58,193 nucleotides of DNA from an uncultured SAR86 cluster bacterium (GCA_938075195.1 CALJGK010000035.1:1-58193); one strand, 5' to 3'. Counted from the stretch's first letter, positions 28,834 to 39,214 are shown. The notes: generated by a model from the sequence alone, not told the origin. Translations and numbers: made by a program.

Positions 28834-30068
28834 GAAAGTTGAATTCTGTCTGGGACAGGCTTGCAGGTTTCATATTTGGTATAAATAGGCATCAAAAGGA
28901 AATAAGAAAAATACGTAACTGTAAAAAACTGCGCCAGTAAAGTTCCAAGTGGAGTGGATGCAACTGAACCTAGATATCCTAAAACGAAGAAGCTGATTAC
29001 AAATAGCGTCAAAAAGAATTTGCTGTAGATACCTTTGTATTTAATTGATTTGACAGGACTCCTATCTAACCAAGGGAGGGCGACGAATATAGCTATACCT
29101 GCAGCCATAACCACAAAACCAAGAAATTTAGCTGAGAGACCAAGAACCGGGAAGGTAATGGCTCTTAACATTGCATAATAAGGTGTGTAGTACCATGAAG
29201 GAACGATATGCTCTGGGGTCTTTAAATTATCAGCTGCTTCATAATTTACGTATTCGATTACATACCCTCCTCCATCAGGATAAAAGAACATTATTGCAAC
29301 AAAAAATATTAAGAAAACACCTATGGCATAGAGGTCATGAGTTATGTCATAAGGGAAGAAAGGTTTAGTGTCCAGGGGAACGCCATCCTCATCTTTAAAT
29401 TTTTTGACGTCTACTCCATCAGGATTATTTGATCCAACTTCATGAAGTGCAAGAATGTGAACGAAAACAACTGCTATTAGTGCCAATGGCAAAAGGACAA
29501 CATGGAAAGCAAAAAGTCTATTTAATGTGATACCCGAGATTAAATAATCTCCCCTGATCCAAGTAAGTAAGTCTTCTCCAATATAAGGAATAGATCCGAA
29601 TAGAGACATTATTACCTGAGCTGCCCAAAAGGACATTTGTCCCCATGGAAGAACATATCCAGTAAAACCTAACATGCAGAGTAAGAGATAAGTTATCCAT
29701 CCAAGAACCCATAACAGCTCTCGCGGTTTCTGATAAGAACCGTACATCATCCCCCTAAACATGTGCAGGAATATCAACGCAAAGAATGCAGAAGCACCAG
29801 TGGTGTGCATATAACGTATGATATAACCATACTGAACATCCCTCATGATGTATTGTATTGAAGCAAATGCTCCCTCAGCAGTAGGTTCATAGTTCATTAA
29901 AAGCCATATACCCGAAGCCAATTGAATTACCAATACAACAACAAGTAAAACACCTGCAAGATACCAAATATTCATATTGATAGGAGCAGGATATTTTGTA
30001 AGATGTCTCTCGATAGTTGCTGTTAAAGGCAATCTATCATCAAACCAATTCATTAATTTTGTGACCAT
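28830..30068 (-). CDS. petB: Cytochrome b of the bc1 complex
   Basis: Integral membrane subunit with two haem b groups and both quinone sites. 412 residues, eight or nine membrane segments. Haem ligands are the pairs H (YMHTTGAS) with H (FLHMFRG), and H (LFAFHVV) with H (VFVHILALHEVG). The Qo-site motif usually written PEWY reads PSWY here (HIVPSWYYTPYYAMLRAI), with no glutamate; beta- and gammaproteobacteria often have other residues at that place. Its start shares a base with the petA stop. Confidence 0.97.
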   Translation of the reverse strand: MVTKLMNWFDDRLPLTATIERHLTKYPAPINMNIWYLAGVLLVVVLVIQLASGIWLLMNYEPTAEGAFASIQYIMRDVQYGYIIRYMHTTGASAFFALIFLHMFRGMMYGSYQKPRELLWVLGWITYLLLCMLGFTGYVLPWGQMSFWAAQVIMSLFGSIPYIGEDLLTWIRGDYLISGITLNRLFAFHVVLLPLALIAVVFVHILALHEVGSNNPDGVDVKKFKDEDGVPLDTKPFFPYDITHDLYAIGVFLIFFVAIMFFYPDGGGYVIEYVNYEAADNLKTPEHIVPSWYYTPYYAMLRAITFPVLGLSAKFLGFVVMAAGIAIFVALPWLDRSPVKSIKYKGIYSKFFLTLFVISFFVLGYLGSVASTPLGTLLAQFFTVTYFSYFLLMPIYTKYETCKPVPDRIQLS

Positions 30069-30664
30069 TAGACTAAATCTCCATCTTCTCCAATAACTAA
30101 AATGTTATCAGATTTAAAATAGTGGGGGGGCACAGTCAAATTATCAGGTGCAGGTACTCCTGCATAAACTCTTCCGGCTAGATCAAACTTAGAGCCATGA
30201 CATGGGCAGAAAAAACCTCCCTGCCATTCTTGGTCAAAATCTACAACGCCTAATTGAGGATAGTATTTTGGCGCACATCCAAGATGAGTGCAAACTGCTG
30301 ACAGAACAGATATCCCCACTTTTCTTGATCTATACTTATTTTTTGCATAGATCGGTTGAGCTTCAATTTCTGAGTCTGGATCAGCTAGTCTTTCTAAATT
30401 CATATCTATTTTATCTATAGATTCTTCAGAGTGTTTTACCACATAGATCGGGGTTCCTCTCCATTCAACGATTATCATTTCTCCTGGAGACAACCGACTG
30501 ATATCGGCTACTGCTGGCGCTCCTGCTGCTTCAGCTGCTGCGCTGGGGTTGAATGCGCTAATAAAAGGAACTGCCGCACCAGCAATACCAACTGCTCCTA
30601 CTGCTGAAGTAGCACCTATAAGAAATTTTCTTCTTCCCGGATTAGGAGGAGATTTTGGTTGCAT
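30068..30664 (-). CDS. petA: Rieske iron-sulfur protein of the bc1 complex
   Basis: Carries the 2Fe-2S cluster that moves electrons from quinol to cytochrome c1. 198 residues. Tat-type signal and anchor at the N-terminus (GRRKFLIGATSAVG, about 11-24). Cluster-binding boxes CTHLGC and CPCHGS near 131 and 153. Ala/Pro-rich hinge at about 38-52. One base after the rpsI stop, so ribosomal and respiratory genes are co-transcribed, as in many relatives. Confidence 0.97.
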   Translation of the reverse strand: MQPKSPPNPGRRKFLIGATSAVGAVGIAGAAVPFISAFNPSAAAEAAGAPAVADISRLSPGEMIIVEWRGTPIYVVKHSEESIDKIDMNLERLADPDSEIEAQPIYAKNKYRSRKVGISVLSAVCTHLGCAPKYYPQLGVVDFDQEWQGGFFCPCHGSKFDLAGRVYAGVPAPDNLTVPPHYFKSDNILVIGEDGDLV

Positions 30665-30665
30665 A

Positions 30666-31052
30666 TTACCTTTTTGAGTATTGAGGTCTTTTTCTTGCCT
30701 TCCTTAGACCAACTTTTTTCCTTTCAACTTTTCTTGAATCTCGCGTTAAAAACCCTTCTGCTTTCAATATAGGCTTTAATGTTTCATCGTATTCCACTAA
30801 TGCGCGAGCAATTCCTAATCTAATTGCACCTGCTTGTCCAAAACTTCCACCGCCAGCAACTGTTGCTTTGATGTCAATGCCCTTAACAAGTTCTGTTGTG
30901 ACTAGAGGTTGTTTTACTACCATCTGCGCAACTTCTCTTCCAAAATAAGTCTCTAATTTTTTCTTATTGACTATAATTTCACCAGTTCCTTTTTGAAGGA
31001 AGACTCTTGCTGTTGAGGTTTTTCTTCTACCTACTGTTATGATTTGATCCAA
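30666..31052 (-). CDS. rpsI: 30S ribosomal protein S9
   Basis: Its basic C-terminal tail reaches the P-site tRNA. 128 residues. N-terminal [13 protein letters not shown], central [19 protein letters not shown] near 67, and the C-terminal [18 protein letters not shown]. Ten bases after rplM; both are transcribed together as in nearly all bacteria. Confidence 0.98.
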   Translation of the reverse strand: MDQIITVGRRKTSTARVFLQKGTGEIIVNKKKLETYFGREVAQMVVKQPLVTTELVKGIDIKATVAGGGSFGQAGAIRLGIARALVEYDETLKPILKAEGFLTRDSRKVERKKVGLRKARKRPQYSKR

Positions 31053-31062
31053 TTTATTTTTC

Positions 31063-31491
31063 CTATATATCTAAAGTGACTGGTTTTTGAGCAGCATGTG
31101 GATGGTTGTCGTCATTGTACACCTTTAGTTTAGTGAACATTTGTCTGCCTAATTTACTTTTTGGTAGCATGCCTTTAACGGCACTTTTTATTGCGTCGCT
31201 GGCTGAGTTTTCCATAATATCCCTTAACGGTTTAGACTTTATTCCACCAGGATATCCTGAGTGTCTATAATAAATTTTTTGGTCTAATTTCTTTCCTGTT
31301 ACATGTATTTCATTAGCATTGACTACTACAACAAAATCGCCAAGATCTGCATTAGGAGTATATTCAGGTTTATTCTTACCTGATAATATGCTCGCAACTT
31401 CAGAGGCCAGCCTTCCAAGGGTTTTGCCCTTAGCATCTATTAGTAACCAGGACTCTTCTATATCGGTTCTTTTGTAGCTTTGTGTTCTCAT
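31063..31491 (-). CDS. rplM: 50S ribosomal protein L13
   Basis: Early-assembly protein of the large subunit. 142 residues, the same as E. coli. Signature pieces are [16 protein letters not shown] near 15, [10 protein letters not shown] near 38, the GDFVVVVNA block, [10 protein letters not shown] near 74, and [14 protein letters not shown] near 105. First gene of the rplM-rpsI-petABC-sspA unit, with a good promoter and a GC-rich start region upstream. Confidence 0.98.
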   Translation of the reverse strand: MRTQSYKRTDIEESWLLIDAKGKTLGRLASEVASILSGKNKPEYTPNADLGDFVVVVNANEIHVTGKKLDQKIYYRHSGYPGGIKSKPLRDIMENSASDAIKSAVKGMLPKSKLGRQMFTKLKVYNDDNHPHAAQKPVTLDI

Positions 31492-31530
31492 TAAGATAAT
31501 TTATTGTTGAAATTCTGCGTGGGCGCGCGC

Positions 31531-31559
31531 ATTTTAATGCTTACAACTATCTTATTCAA
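31531..31559 (-). promoter_or_regulatory. rplM promoter with GC-rich discriminator
   Basis: On the minus strand TTGAAT (31559-31554), 17 bases, TAAAAT (31536-31531), then GCGCGCGCCCACGC. The GC-rich run at 31517-31530 directly follows the -10 box in otherwise AT-rich DNA. GC-rich discriminators are typical of ribosomal promoters repressed by ppGpp and DksA; that control is inferred, not shown. Confidence 0.68.
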
Positions 31560-31610
31560 CTATAACTTTACAAAATTATGCAATCAAGTCAGTAATAATG
31601 TATCTTTTCC

Positions 31611-32699
31611 ATGAATCAAACGTTAAAAAAAGACATGTTTAATATCAAAAAAATTTATTTTTATTTAATTTTCTTAATATTAGGAGGTATTTTAGGCTTT
31701 CTTATTTCTTATATATACATAGCCAATGAAGACGATGTATCTAATAAAGACAAAATATTAATCGGTTACTCCTACAATCAAGCAATTGCAAGGGCCTCTC
31801 CTGCTGTAGTGAATATCTATAGTGATCAGATAGTTGGAGAGAAAGATCGACGAAAAACAAGAAGCTTTAACTCAATTTTTGATGACAAAAGCAACAGTAT
31901 TAAAACCAGCCTGGGATCTGGAGTTATCTTAAGTTCAGATGGATATATTTTAACAAATCAGCATGTAATTGGAGATCTGACTGTAAGAATAACGGTTGAG
32001 TTGTTCGATGGAAAAAAATACAAGGCACGGCTAATTGGTATCGATAGAGGTACGGATCTAGCTGTGCTTAAAATAAACAATAGTGAAGCAACTTTTCCAT
32101 CAATAGAAATAGATGATTCTGACAAAGTTAAAATAGGAGATATTGTTTTAGCTATAGGCAATCCTTATGGACTAGGTCAATCAGTTAGTATGGGTATTAT
32201 TAGTGCAACCGGAAGAGAGTTTGAAAATCCTTACTCTAATTATATTCAGACTGATGCTTCAATAAATAAGGGTAATTCTGGTGGCGCTCTCATAGACACT
32301 CAAGGAAGATTAATAGGCATCAATACTTTGATCAGATCTTCAAGTGGAGGTTCAGAAGGTATTGGATTAGCTATTCCGTCAACAAATGCCTTAGAAATAA
32401 TAAGCGATCTCATTCAATATGGGGAGGTAAGGCGAGGTTGGCTTGGCTTCAGCATAGACAAACAGAGTTTAATAACTCTAGGTAAGCTAGTTATTTCATC
32501 AGTTGTTACTAATGGCCCTGCCGATATAGGAGGTCTTCAAAAAAAAGATATTTTGATTTCTATAAATGACAGCGATCCTTCTTACAACAACTTATATAAG
32601 ACCTTTGCAAGGTCTAAACCAGGCGATGTCATTAAGTTGAATATCCAAAGAAAGCAAGAGTTCTTAGAATTAGTTTTTACAGCCAAGATGGCAGATTAA
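31611..32699 (+). CDS. degS: DegS/DegQ-type periplasmic serine protease
   Basis: Membrane-anchored HtrA-family protease; in E. coli DegS senses misfolded porins and starts sigma-E release by cutting RseA. 362 residues, like DegS (355). One N-terminal membrane anchor (about 16-36) that is not obviously cleaved, trypsin-like domain with catalytic His118 (NQHVIG), Asp149 (TDLAVL) and Ser223 (GNSGG), and a single PDZ domain (about 260-355). One PDZ plus an anchor favours DegS over DegP/DegQ. Its place beside divergent rplM matches the degQ-degS locus of E. coli. The stop codon overlaps that of convergent hisD. Confidence 0.9.
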   Translation: MNQTLKKDMFNIKKIYFYLIFLILGGILGFLISYIYIANEDDVSNKDKILIGYSYNQAIARASPAVVNIYSDQIVGEKDRRKTRSFNSIFDDKSNSIKTSLGSGVILSSDGYILTNQHVIGDLTVRITVELFDGKKYKARLIGIDRGTDLAVLKINNSEATFPSIEIDDSDKVKIGDIVLAIGNPYGLGQSVSMGIISATGREFENPYSNYIQTDASINKGNSGGALIDTQGRLIGINTLIRSSSGGSEGIGLAIPSTNALEIISDLIQYGEVRRGWLGFSIDKQSLITLGKLVISSVVTNGPADIGGLQKKDILISINDSDPSYNNLYKTFARSKPGDVIKLNIQRKQEFLELVFTAKMAD

Positions 32700-33994
32700 A
32701 TTTTTAGTCTTTTCTCAGCAGCAATTGCATGTGCCGTTAACCCCTCAGCTCTTGCAATCTTAGATGTATGATCTACATATTTTTTAAATTGATTAATATC
32801 CTTATTTTTATTGAGAGATACGTAACTGTAACTAATCAAAAAATCTTCAACGGATAAAGGAGAACTAAATCTTGATGATGAATTTGTGGGGAGAATATGA
32901 CTAGGACCCAATACATAATCAGATAAGGAAATTGCCGAATCTCTGCCTTTCATTATTAAGCCTGCAACTAAGCTGCCTTCCTCTTCGTAATGATTATGGT
33001 CAAAGGCGATGTGGAGGTGCTCCGGTGCAATCCTATTGATAATCTCTTTTGCCTGCCCCAAATCATTAATTGAAATAAATAAACCATTGGACTGGATGGC
33101 ATCTTTAATAATTTGATGTCTTTGAAGAGACACAATCTCTTCATTTATTATTTTTTTTACTTCATCTATTAATTTATCTGAAGATGAAATCAGAACTGCA
33201 GATGCATCTGAATCATGCTCTGATTGTGCCATTAGATCCCACGCTATTGTTTCAGGATCAGAAGTATCATCAGCAAGAATAACAATCTCAGAAGGTCCTG
33301 CGATGGAATCTATACCGACCTCACCAAAAAGTTGTTTTTTTGCTTCTGCAACAAATGCATTTCCAGGTCCTATGATTTTATCTACTTTAGATACTTGATC
33401 TGTTCCCAATGCGAGTGCAGCTATAGCTTGAGCGCCACCTATTTTGTAAATTTTATTCACACCTGCTACTTTTGCCGCGGCTATTGTTAAAGAATTCAAC
33501 AATCCATTTTGAGCGGGTGTTGTAAGTGAAATATCTCTTACACCGCAAGCCAAAGCCGGAGCCGCTGCCATTAAAACAGTTGATGGATAAGAAGCTTGCC
33601 CACCAGGTATGTACATTCCAACTGAATCTATAACCCTAAATTTTCTTTTTACATCATCAGTAAATGGCTCTAAATTTAAACTTTCGTAGCATTTAAACTG
33701 ATAATTCGAAATATTTTCAAAAGCATATTCCAATGATTCTATTAGCTCATGATCTAAGTTATCTGAGGCTTGATCAAATTCTTGTTGAGAAATTAAGAAG
33801 TTATCACAATCAAAATTATCAAAGTCTTTAGTGAAAGATCTCAGAGCACTATCTCCGTTAGTCCTTACTTCTAAAATAATTTTCGCTACAGTGGCTGCAA
33901 CCTCATTTGAGATTTGGTTTTTTCGATCGATGTAAGAATTAAATCTTTCATGGAAAGAATCATCTTCATATTTTAGAGCACTGAAAGTTAACAT
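32696..33994 (-). CDS. hisD: Histidinol dehydrogenase
   Basis: Last two oxidation steps of histidine synthesis, zinc-dependent. 432 residues. VGMYIPGGQASYPSTVLM near 125, the IIGPGNAFVAEAKK block near 222, AGPSEIVILAD near 245, SEHDSDASAVL near 271 and PEHLHI near 337 with metal and catalytic histidines. The start overlaps the end of hisG by seven bases. Only hisG and hisD of the pathway lie here, as in other gammaproteobacteria with murA-hisG-hisD. Confidence 0.97.
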   Translation of the reverse strand: MLTFSALKYEDDSFHERFNSYIDRKNQISNEVAATVAKIILEVRTNGDSALRSFTKDFDNFDCDNFLISQQEFDQASDNLDHELIESLEYAFENISNYQFKCYESLNLEPFTDDVKRKFRVIDSVGMYIPGGQASYPSTVLMAAAPALACGVRDISLTTPAQNGLLNSLTIAAAKVAGVNKIYKIGGAQAIAALALGTDQVSKVDKIIGPGNAFVAEAKKQLFGEVGIDSIAGPSEIVILADDTSDPETIAWDLMAQSEHDSDASAVLISSSDKLIDEVKKIINEEIVSLQRHQIIKDAIQSNGLFISINDLGQAKEIINRIAPEHLHIAFDHNHYEEEGSLVAGLIMKGRDSAISLSDYVLGPSHILPTNSSSRFSSPLSVEDFLISYSYVSLNKNKDINQFKKYVDHTSKIARAEGLTAHAIAAEKRLKI

Positions 33995-34623
33995 GTATCA
34001 AGCGAATCTTTTATTTCATTGATGAGATCAGATCTTGTTTTTAGTGAGGCTTTGTTTGCTATTAACCTTGTAGAGATTTCGGAAATAGTCTGAATTTCTT
34101 TTAAGCCATTCTCTTTGAGTGTTGCACCTGAATCAACTAAGTCAATAATTGCATCTGAGAGACCTAATATTGGTGCAATTTCTTGGGCTCCATTTAGATA
34201 AATTATTTCTGCTTGTATACCGATTGAGTTCATAAATTTAGTTGCACTTTTAGGATATTTTGTCGCTATTCTTAATTTACTAGAGCCTGAAAGAATATTC
34301 TTAGTCCCAGCTAAGGATAGTCTGCAATTTCCTAGGCCTAAGTCTGACAGTTCAACAAATTCTTCTTCTTCTTTTTCCATGAGAATGTCTTTACCTACCA
34401 CACCTAAATGGGCAGACCCCGAAGTTATATAAGTTGGAACATCCCAACCTCTTATTACAAGAACCTTTACCTTGGGATGCTTGGTATCCAATAGCATTTT
34501 CCTAGATTTCTTCGGATCATCTTTGAGTGCAAATTGTGTTTCTTGCAGAGAAGGAATAAAGTCATCGTAGACTCTGCCCTTAGGTAAAGCTAATATAAAT
34601 GAATCATTTTCTTTCATATTCAA
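33988..34623 (-). CDS. hisG: ATP phosphoribosyltransferase, short form
   Basis: First, feedback-controlled step of histidine synthesis. 211 residues. Starts with LALPKGRVYDD and carries DLVDSGATLKENGL near 170. The length marks the short form, which lacks the C-terminal regulatory domain and in known species needs HisZ for activity; hisZ is not in this window. Two bases after murA. Confidence 0.96.
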   Translation of the reverse strand: MNMKENDSFILALPKGRVYDDFIPSLQETQFALKDDPKKSRKMLLDTKHPKVKVLVIRGWDVPTYITSGSAHLGVVGKDILMEKEEEEFVELSDLGLGNCRLSLAGTKNILSGSSKLRIATKYPKSATKFMNSIGIQAEIIYLNGAQEIAPILGLSDAIIDLVDSGATLKENGLKEIQTISEISTRLIANKASLKTRSDLINEIKDSLDTC

Positions 34624-34625
34624 GC

Positions 34626-35885
<1,260 letters not shown>

Positions 35886-36494
35886 CTAGACAGACGCCAC
35901 CCATTTTTTGATTACAAGATCAATATCGCCTTGGTTCTTTTCCATGAGTGAATAAAACTGATTTCTAAAGATTTTTCCGAGATTCATTCCATTGATTTCT
36001 ATATTGATTATTTTCCAACGACCTTCCGAATCTAAATACATGCTGTACCTTCCTGGATAGGTATTAGATGATGTCACTATCTCAATATAGACTCTCGCTT
36101 TAGTTTTAGACTGTTGAGGTTTCGTTGGAGGAAGGACATTGATTTTCTCATCTTTAAATTCTACAAGAGTACTTGAATAAGTCTCCAGCAGACTGTTCTC
36201 AAAAGCTAATGAAAAAGCTTGCATCTGATCTACTGAAGCCGTCTTTGAGTGTTTTCCCATAACATTCTTGGCTATTCTATTGAAGTCAACTATTGGCTTG
36301 AAGGCATCACTAATTAGTTTTGTGAAACTATCTGGATCTTCTTCGAATAATTCATTTTGCGTTTGGATAATCTCGATAATATTATTATGAGTCATCTCAG
36401 CATACTGATGGGCTAAAAGGCCATCATCACTGGCATACAAGCTTGAAGTAAAGGCCAAAATCAAGACAAATATTTTTAATTGGAGAATTTTCAT
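35886..36494 (-). CDS. mlaC: MlaC, periplasmic phospholipid-binding protein
   Basis: Shuttles phospholipids between MlaA at the outer membrane and the MlaFEDB transporter. 202 residues. Signal peptide at about 1-22 (ends SLYASDD), then the MlaC/Ttg2D core, with FKPIVDFNRIAKNVMGKHSK near 66-85 and a C-terminal GMNLGKIFRNQFYSLM near 168. Unusual: the rest of the mla operon (mlaF, mlaE, mlaD, mlaB) is missing on both sides, leaving mlaC alone before murA. The family is clear; function here depends on Mla genes elsewhere. Confidence 0.92.
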   Translation of the reverse strand: MKILQLKIFVLILAFTSSLYASDDGLLAHQYAEMTHNNIIEIIQTQNELFEEDPDSFTKLISDAFKPIVDFNRIAKNVMGKHSKTASVDQMQAFSLAFENSLLETYSSTLVEFKDEKINVLPPTKPQQSKTKARVYIEIVTSSNTYPGRYSMYLDSEGRWKIINIEINGMNLGKIFRNQFYSLMEKNQGDIDLVIKKWVASV

Positions 36495-36574
36495 TAGAGA
36501 TTAATATGATTTGGTAAATTAAAACACTATTATATCATCTGGAAAACTCGTTCTTAGAACAAAAAGAAATAATT

Positions 36575-37528
36575 ATGATAATTGCAATATCCGCAATAGC
36601 TTCTGGGGTCGCCCTAATATGGATTAGTGCTGAACGACTGGAGAAATATTCTGTTCTGACTGCAAAAAATTATGGGTTATCCCCATTTTTTATTGGCTCT
36701 ACGATTATTGCGTTTGGGACCTCGGCGCCAGAAATGCTTACTACCTTCTTTGTATCTCTTGATAATAAAGGATCAATGGTTATTGGGAATGTGATTGGTT
36801 CAAATGTGGCCAACCTGTCATTAGTTTTTGGATCAATGCTGTTAATTGTTTCTTTAAAGAAGCTTACTATCCAACAAAATCTTGATATATATCAAAATCT
36901 ATTAATACTTTTAGCTTCTACTGTGCTTGTTTGGGTAATTATTGCCACCGATCCGTTTAGTATCATTGCTTCCTCAATCTTATTGATTGCTCTTTTTTTA
37001 GTGATTATGTTTTGGTACAAAAATAGTTCTATAGAAATTGATTCTGATGAAGAAAATGAAGAACAACCAAAGAAAGTAACCTTCAAACTTGCACTATCTC
37101 TAGTATTTCTTGTATTGGCAGCATGGCTGATCACTTTTGGAGCCAATCAAATTCTAGAGGAATATAATTTAGGTCAACTTTTTATTGGCTACACTGTTCT
37201 TGCCATAGGAACTAGCTTGCCAGAGATTGCGGCTTCAGTTTCTCTTGCATTAAAAGGAAGGTATGAAACGGTTTCAGGAACTCTCATTGGGTCTAATATA
37301 TTTAATGGCCTATGTGTTCTAGCTATCCCAGGACTCTTCTCTAATCCCGAAATGTATGCCGGCTGGAATTATGCCAGCTGGTCGCCCCTTCTGCTTGTCC
37401 TGTTTATAGTTACCTTTTTATTCGCTAGCTTTATCTTTTCCGTATCAAAGAAAGAAAGAAAGGCTAGTTTTTTTATAAGTATTTTCTTTTTAAGTTCTTA
37501 CTTTATTTCACTTTACTTTGCTTATTAG
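36575..37528 (+). CDS. yrbG: CaCA-family Na+/Ca2+ antiporter, YrbG-like
   Basis: Inner-membrane cation exchanger, 317 residues, about ten membrane segments. Two internal repeats carry the alpha motifs: AFGTSAPEMLTTFF near 48-61 with GNVIGSNVANL after it, and AIGTSLPEIAASV near 211-223 with GTLIGSNIFNGL. An acidic loop (DSDEENEEQPKK, about 155-166) separates the halves. Stands divergent from mlaC and upstream of kdsD, the same place as yrbG in E. coli. Ion specificity cannot be read from sequence. Confidence 0.93.
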   Translation: MIIAISAIASGVALIWISAERLEKYSVLTAKNYGLSPFFIGSTIIAFGTSAPEMLTTFFVSLDNKGSMVIGNVIGSNVANLSLVFGSMLLIVSLKKLTIQQNLDIYQNLLILLASTVLVWVIIATDPFSIIASSILLIALFLVIMFWYKNSSIEIDSDEENEEQPKKVTFKLALSLVFLVLAAWLITFGANQILEEYNLGQLFIGYTVLAIGTSLPEIAASVSLALKGRYETVSGTLIGSNIFNGLCVLAIPGLFSNPEMYAGWNYASWSPLLLVLFIVTFLFASFIFSVSKKERKASFFISIFFLSSYFISLYFAY

Positions 37529-37541
37529 ATAAATTTAACTC

Positions 37542-38510
37542 ATGAAAAAAATCAACCACCTTAAATCCGCAAGAAAGACCTTAAAAATTGAAGCTAAAGG
37601 CTTGGAAGAACTAGCTAAATTACTTTCCAATGATTTTAATGATGTTTGTAATAAACTCCTTAAGACTAAAGGAAAAATTATTACTTTAGGTATAGGAAAA
37701 TCTGGTCATATAGCAAAGAAAATCTCAGCTACTCTTTCAAGTACCGGCTCTCCATCAAGTTTTATCAATGCCGGAGAAGCACTGCATGGGGATGTTGGAG
37801 GTATCAATAAAAATGATAAAGTTTTGATTTTTTCACACTCCGGTCAAAGTGAAGAAATAATAAACCTTTTGCCCTACTTAAAATCAGTTGGCTGTGATTA
37901 CTTCTCAATTACTGGCTCCAAAACATCCGTTATAGCTAGAAATGTTCTCATTAACATAGATACAGGAATATCTGAGGAAGCCTGCCCTCTGGATCTTACA
38001 CCGACAACAAGCACTACAGCAGCCTTGGCGCTTGGTGATGCTATAGCTGTAGCGCTATTAGAGGCTAAAGATTTTAAAAGTGACGACTTTGCCAAGTCTC
38101 ATCCAGGAGGAAAACTAGGAAAAAGATTAATAACAAAAGTAGATGACCTAATGACTCAAGGAAAAAATCTACCTAAGGTAAATCCGAAAACGACACTATC
38201 TAAAACTCTTATAGAGATAAGCTCTAAAGGCCTTGGAGTAGCTCTTGTGATAGACAATAAATCCCTAAAAGGTATTTTTACAGATGGTGACTTAAGGAGA
38301 ACACTCAATAATGAGAACGAACCTTTGAACGAAGCCATATCAAAGTTCATGACAAAAAAAACAAAATCTATTTCAAAAGATAGCCTGGCCATTGATGCAC
38401 TTGAGGTTATGCAAAACAATAAGATCTACTCTCTTGTTGTGTTAGATAAGACAAAAAATCCGGTTGGAATAATTAGGATGCATGATTTGATTGAAGCAGG
38501 ATTGGTTTAA
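37542..38510 (+). CDS. kdsD: KdsD, arabinose-5-phosphate isomerase
   Basis: Makes arabinose 5-phosphate from ribulose 5-phosphate, the substrate of KdsA. 322 residues. SIS domain (about 40-175) with GIGKSGHIAKK and HGDVGGI, then two CBS domains (about 205-322). The stop shares a base with the next start (TAATG). In E. coli kdsC lies between kdsD and lptC; here there is no room for it. Confidence 0.95.
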   Translation: MKKINHLKSARKTLKIEAKGLEELAKLLSNDFNDVCNKLLKTKGKIITLGIGKSGHIAKKISATLSSTGSPSSFINAGEALHGDVGGINKNDKVLIFSHSGQSEEIINLLPYLKSVGCDYFSITGSKTSVIARNVLINIDTGISEEACPLDLTPTTSTTAALALGDAIAVALLEAKDFKSDDFAKSHPGGKLGKRLITKVDDLMTQGKNLPKVNPKTTLSKTLIEISSKGLGVALVIDNKSLKGIFTDGDLRRTLNNENEPLNEAISKFMTKKTKSISKDSLAIDALEVMQNNKIYSLVVLDKTKNPVGIIRMHDLIEAGLV

Positions 38511-39214
38511 TGAAAAACACTTTCCTATTTCCTTTCTTATTTATTATTCACTCGACGTTATCTTATGACTTGAGTGGTGAAATTATTGATAACAAATATC
38601 AGTACAGCTCATATATAGAAAAACCTAATTTTTATATTTTTAATACAAATCAGTCTGTGGAACTTAAGGGGGATCATGCTCGCGTAAAAGGAGATTCACA
38701 ATATTTTATACAAAATGTTGATGTATCCCTGGAAAGTGTGTTTTCTAAAAACAATATCACTTCAGAAAAGGCTATTTATGATGAAAATCTAGAGACAATA
38801 AAATTTGAGCAATCAGTAAACTTTTTATATAGCGGAAAACAAGATATTTTTACTATCAATACTGAGTTTCTTGGATTCAATTTAGCTAATTCAAAGATTT
38901 CCACCGATCAAAGAACTGAGGTCAACTTTAATACAATAAGAATTAATTCTGACGGGATGATTTTAGAAACTCAGTCAGAAACCGTTAATGCAGAGTTTAA
39001 GAATGGTAATTTAGAGATTCAAAATGTAGATTCTATTTACAGAGGATCTGCAGATAAAATAATCATTCTCTCAGAAGACAATACCTTAATTTTGGAAGGA
39101 CAGGCTACATTTGATCAACTGGGTTTAATCTTAAAAGCAGATTTAATACATTACGACTATCAAGAAAATAAAATCTTAAAATCTATAAATTCTGAAATTA
39201 AAAATCAAATATGA
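38510..39214 (+). CDS. LptC/LptA-like periplasmic LPS transport protein (possible merged protein)
   Basis: 234 residues at the place where relatives have two genes, lptC and lptA, between kdsD/kdsC and lptB. It begins with a signal peptide or short anchor (about 1-18). Residues about 38-160 have the beta-strand pattern of LptC (KPNFYIFNTNQSVELKG, then a long series of short strands). Residues about 165-230 look like the end of an OstA/LptA beta-jellyroll (GSADKIIILSEDNTLILEGQA, then LKADLIHYDYQENKIL). Both proteins share one fold, so the gene may be an LptC-LptA fusion, an enlarged LptA, or an LptC with an extra half domain. Overlaps both neighbours, ATGA with lptB. Confidence 0.7.
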   Translation: MKNTFLFPFLFIIHSTLSYDLSGEIIDNKYQYSSYIEKPNFYIFNTNQSVELKGDHARVKGDSQYFIQNVDVSLESVFSKNNITSEKAIYDENLETIKFEQSVNFLYSGKQDIFTINTEFLGFNLANSKISTDQRTEVNFNTIRINSDGMILETQSETVNAEFKNGNLEIQNVDSIYRGSADKIIILSEDNTLILEGQATFDQLGLILKADLIHYDYQENKILKSINSEIKNQI

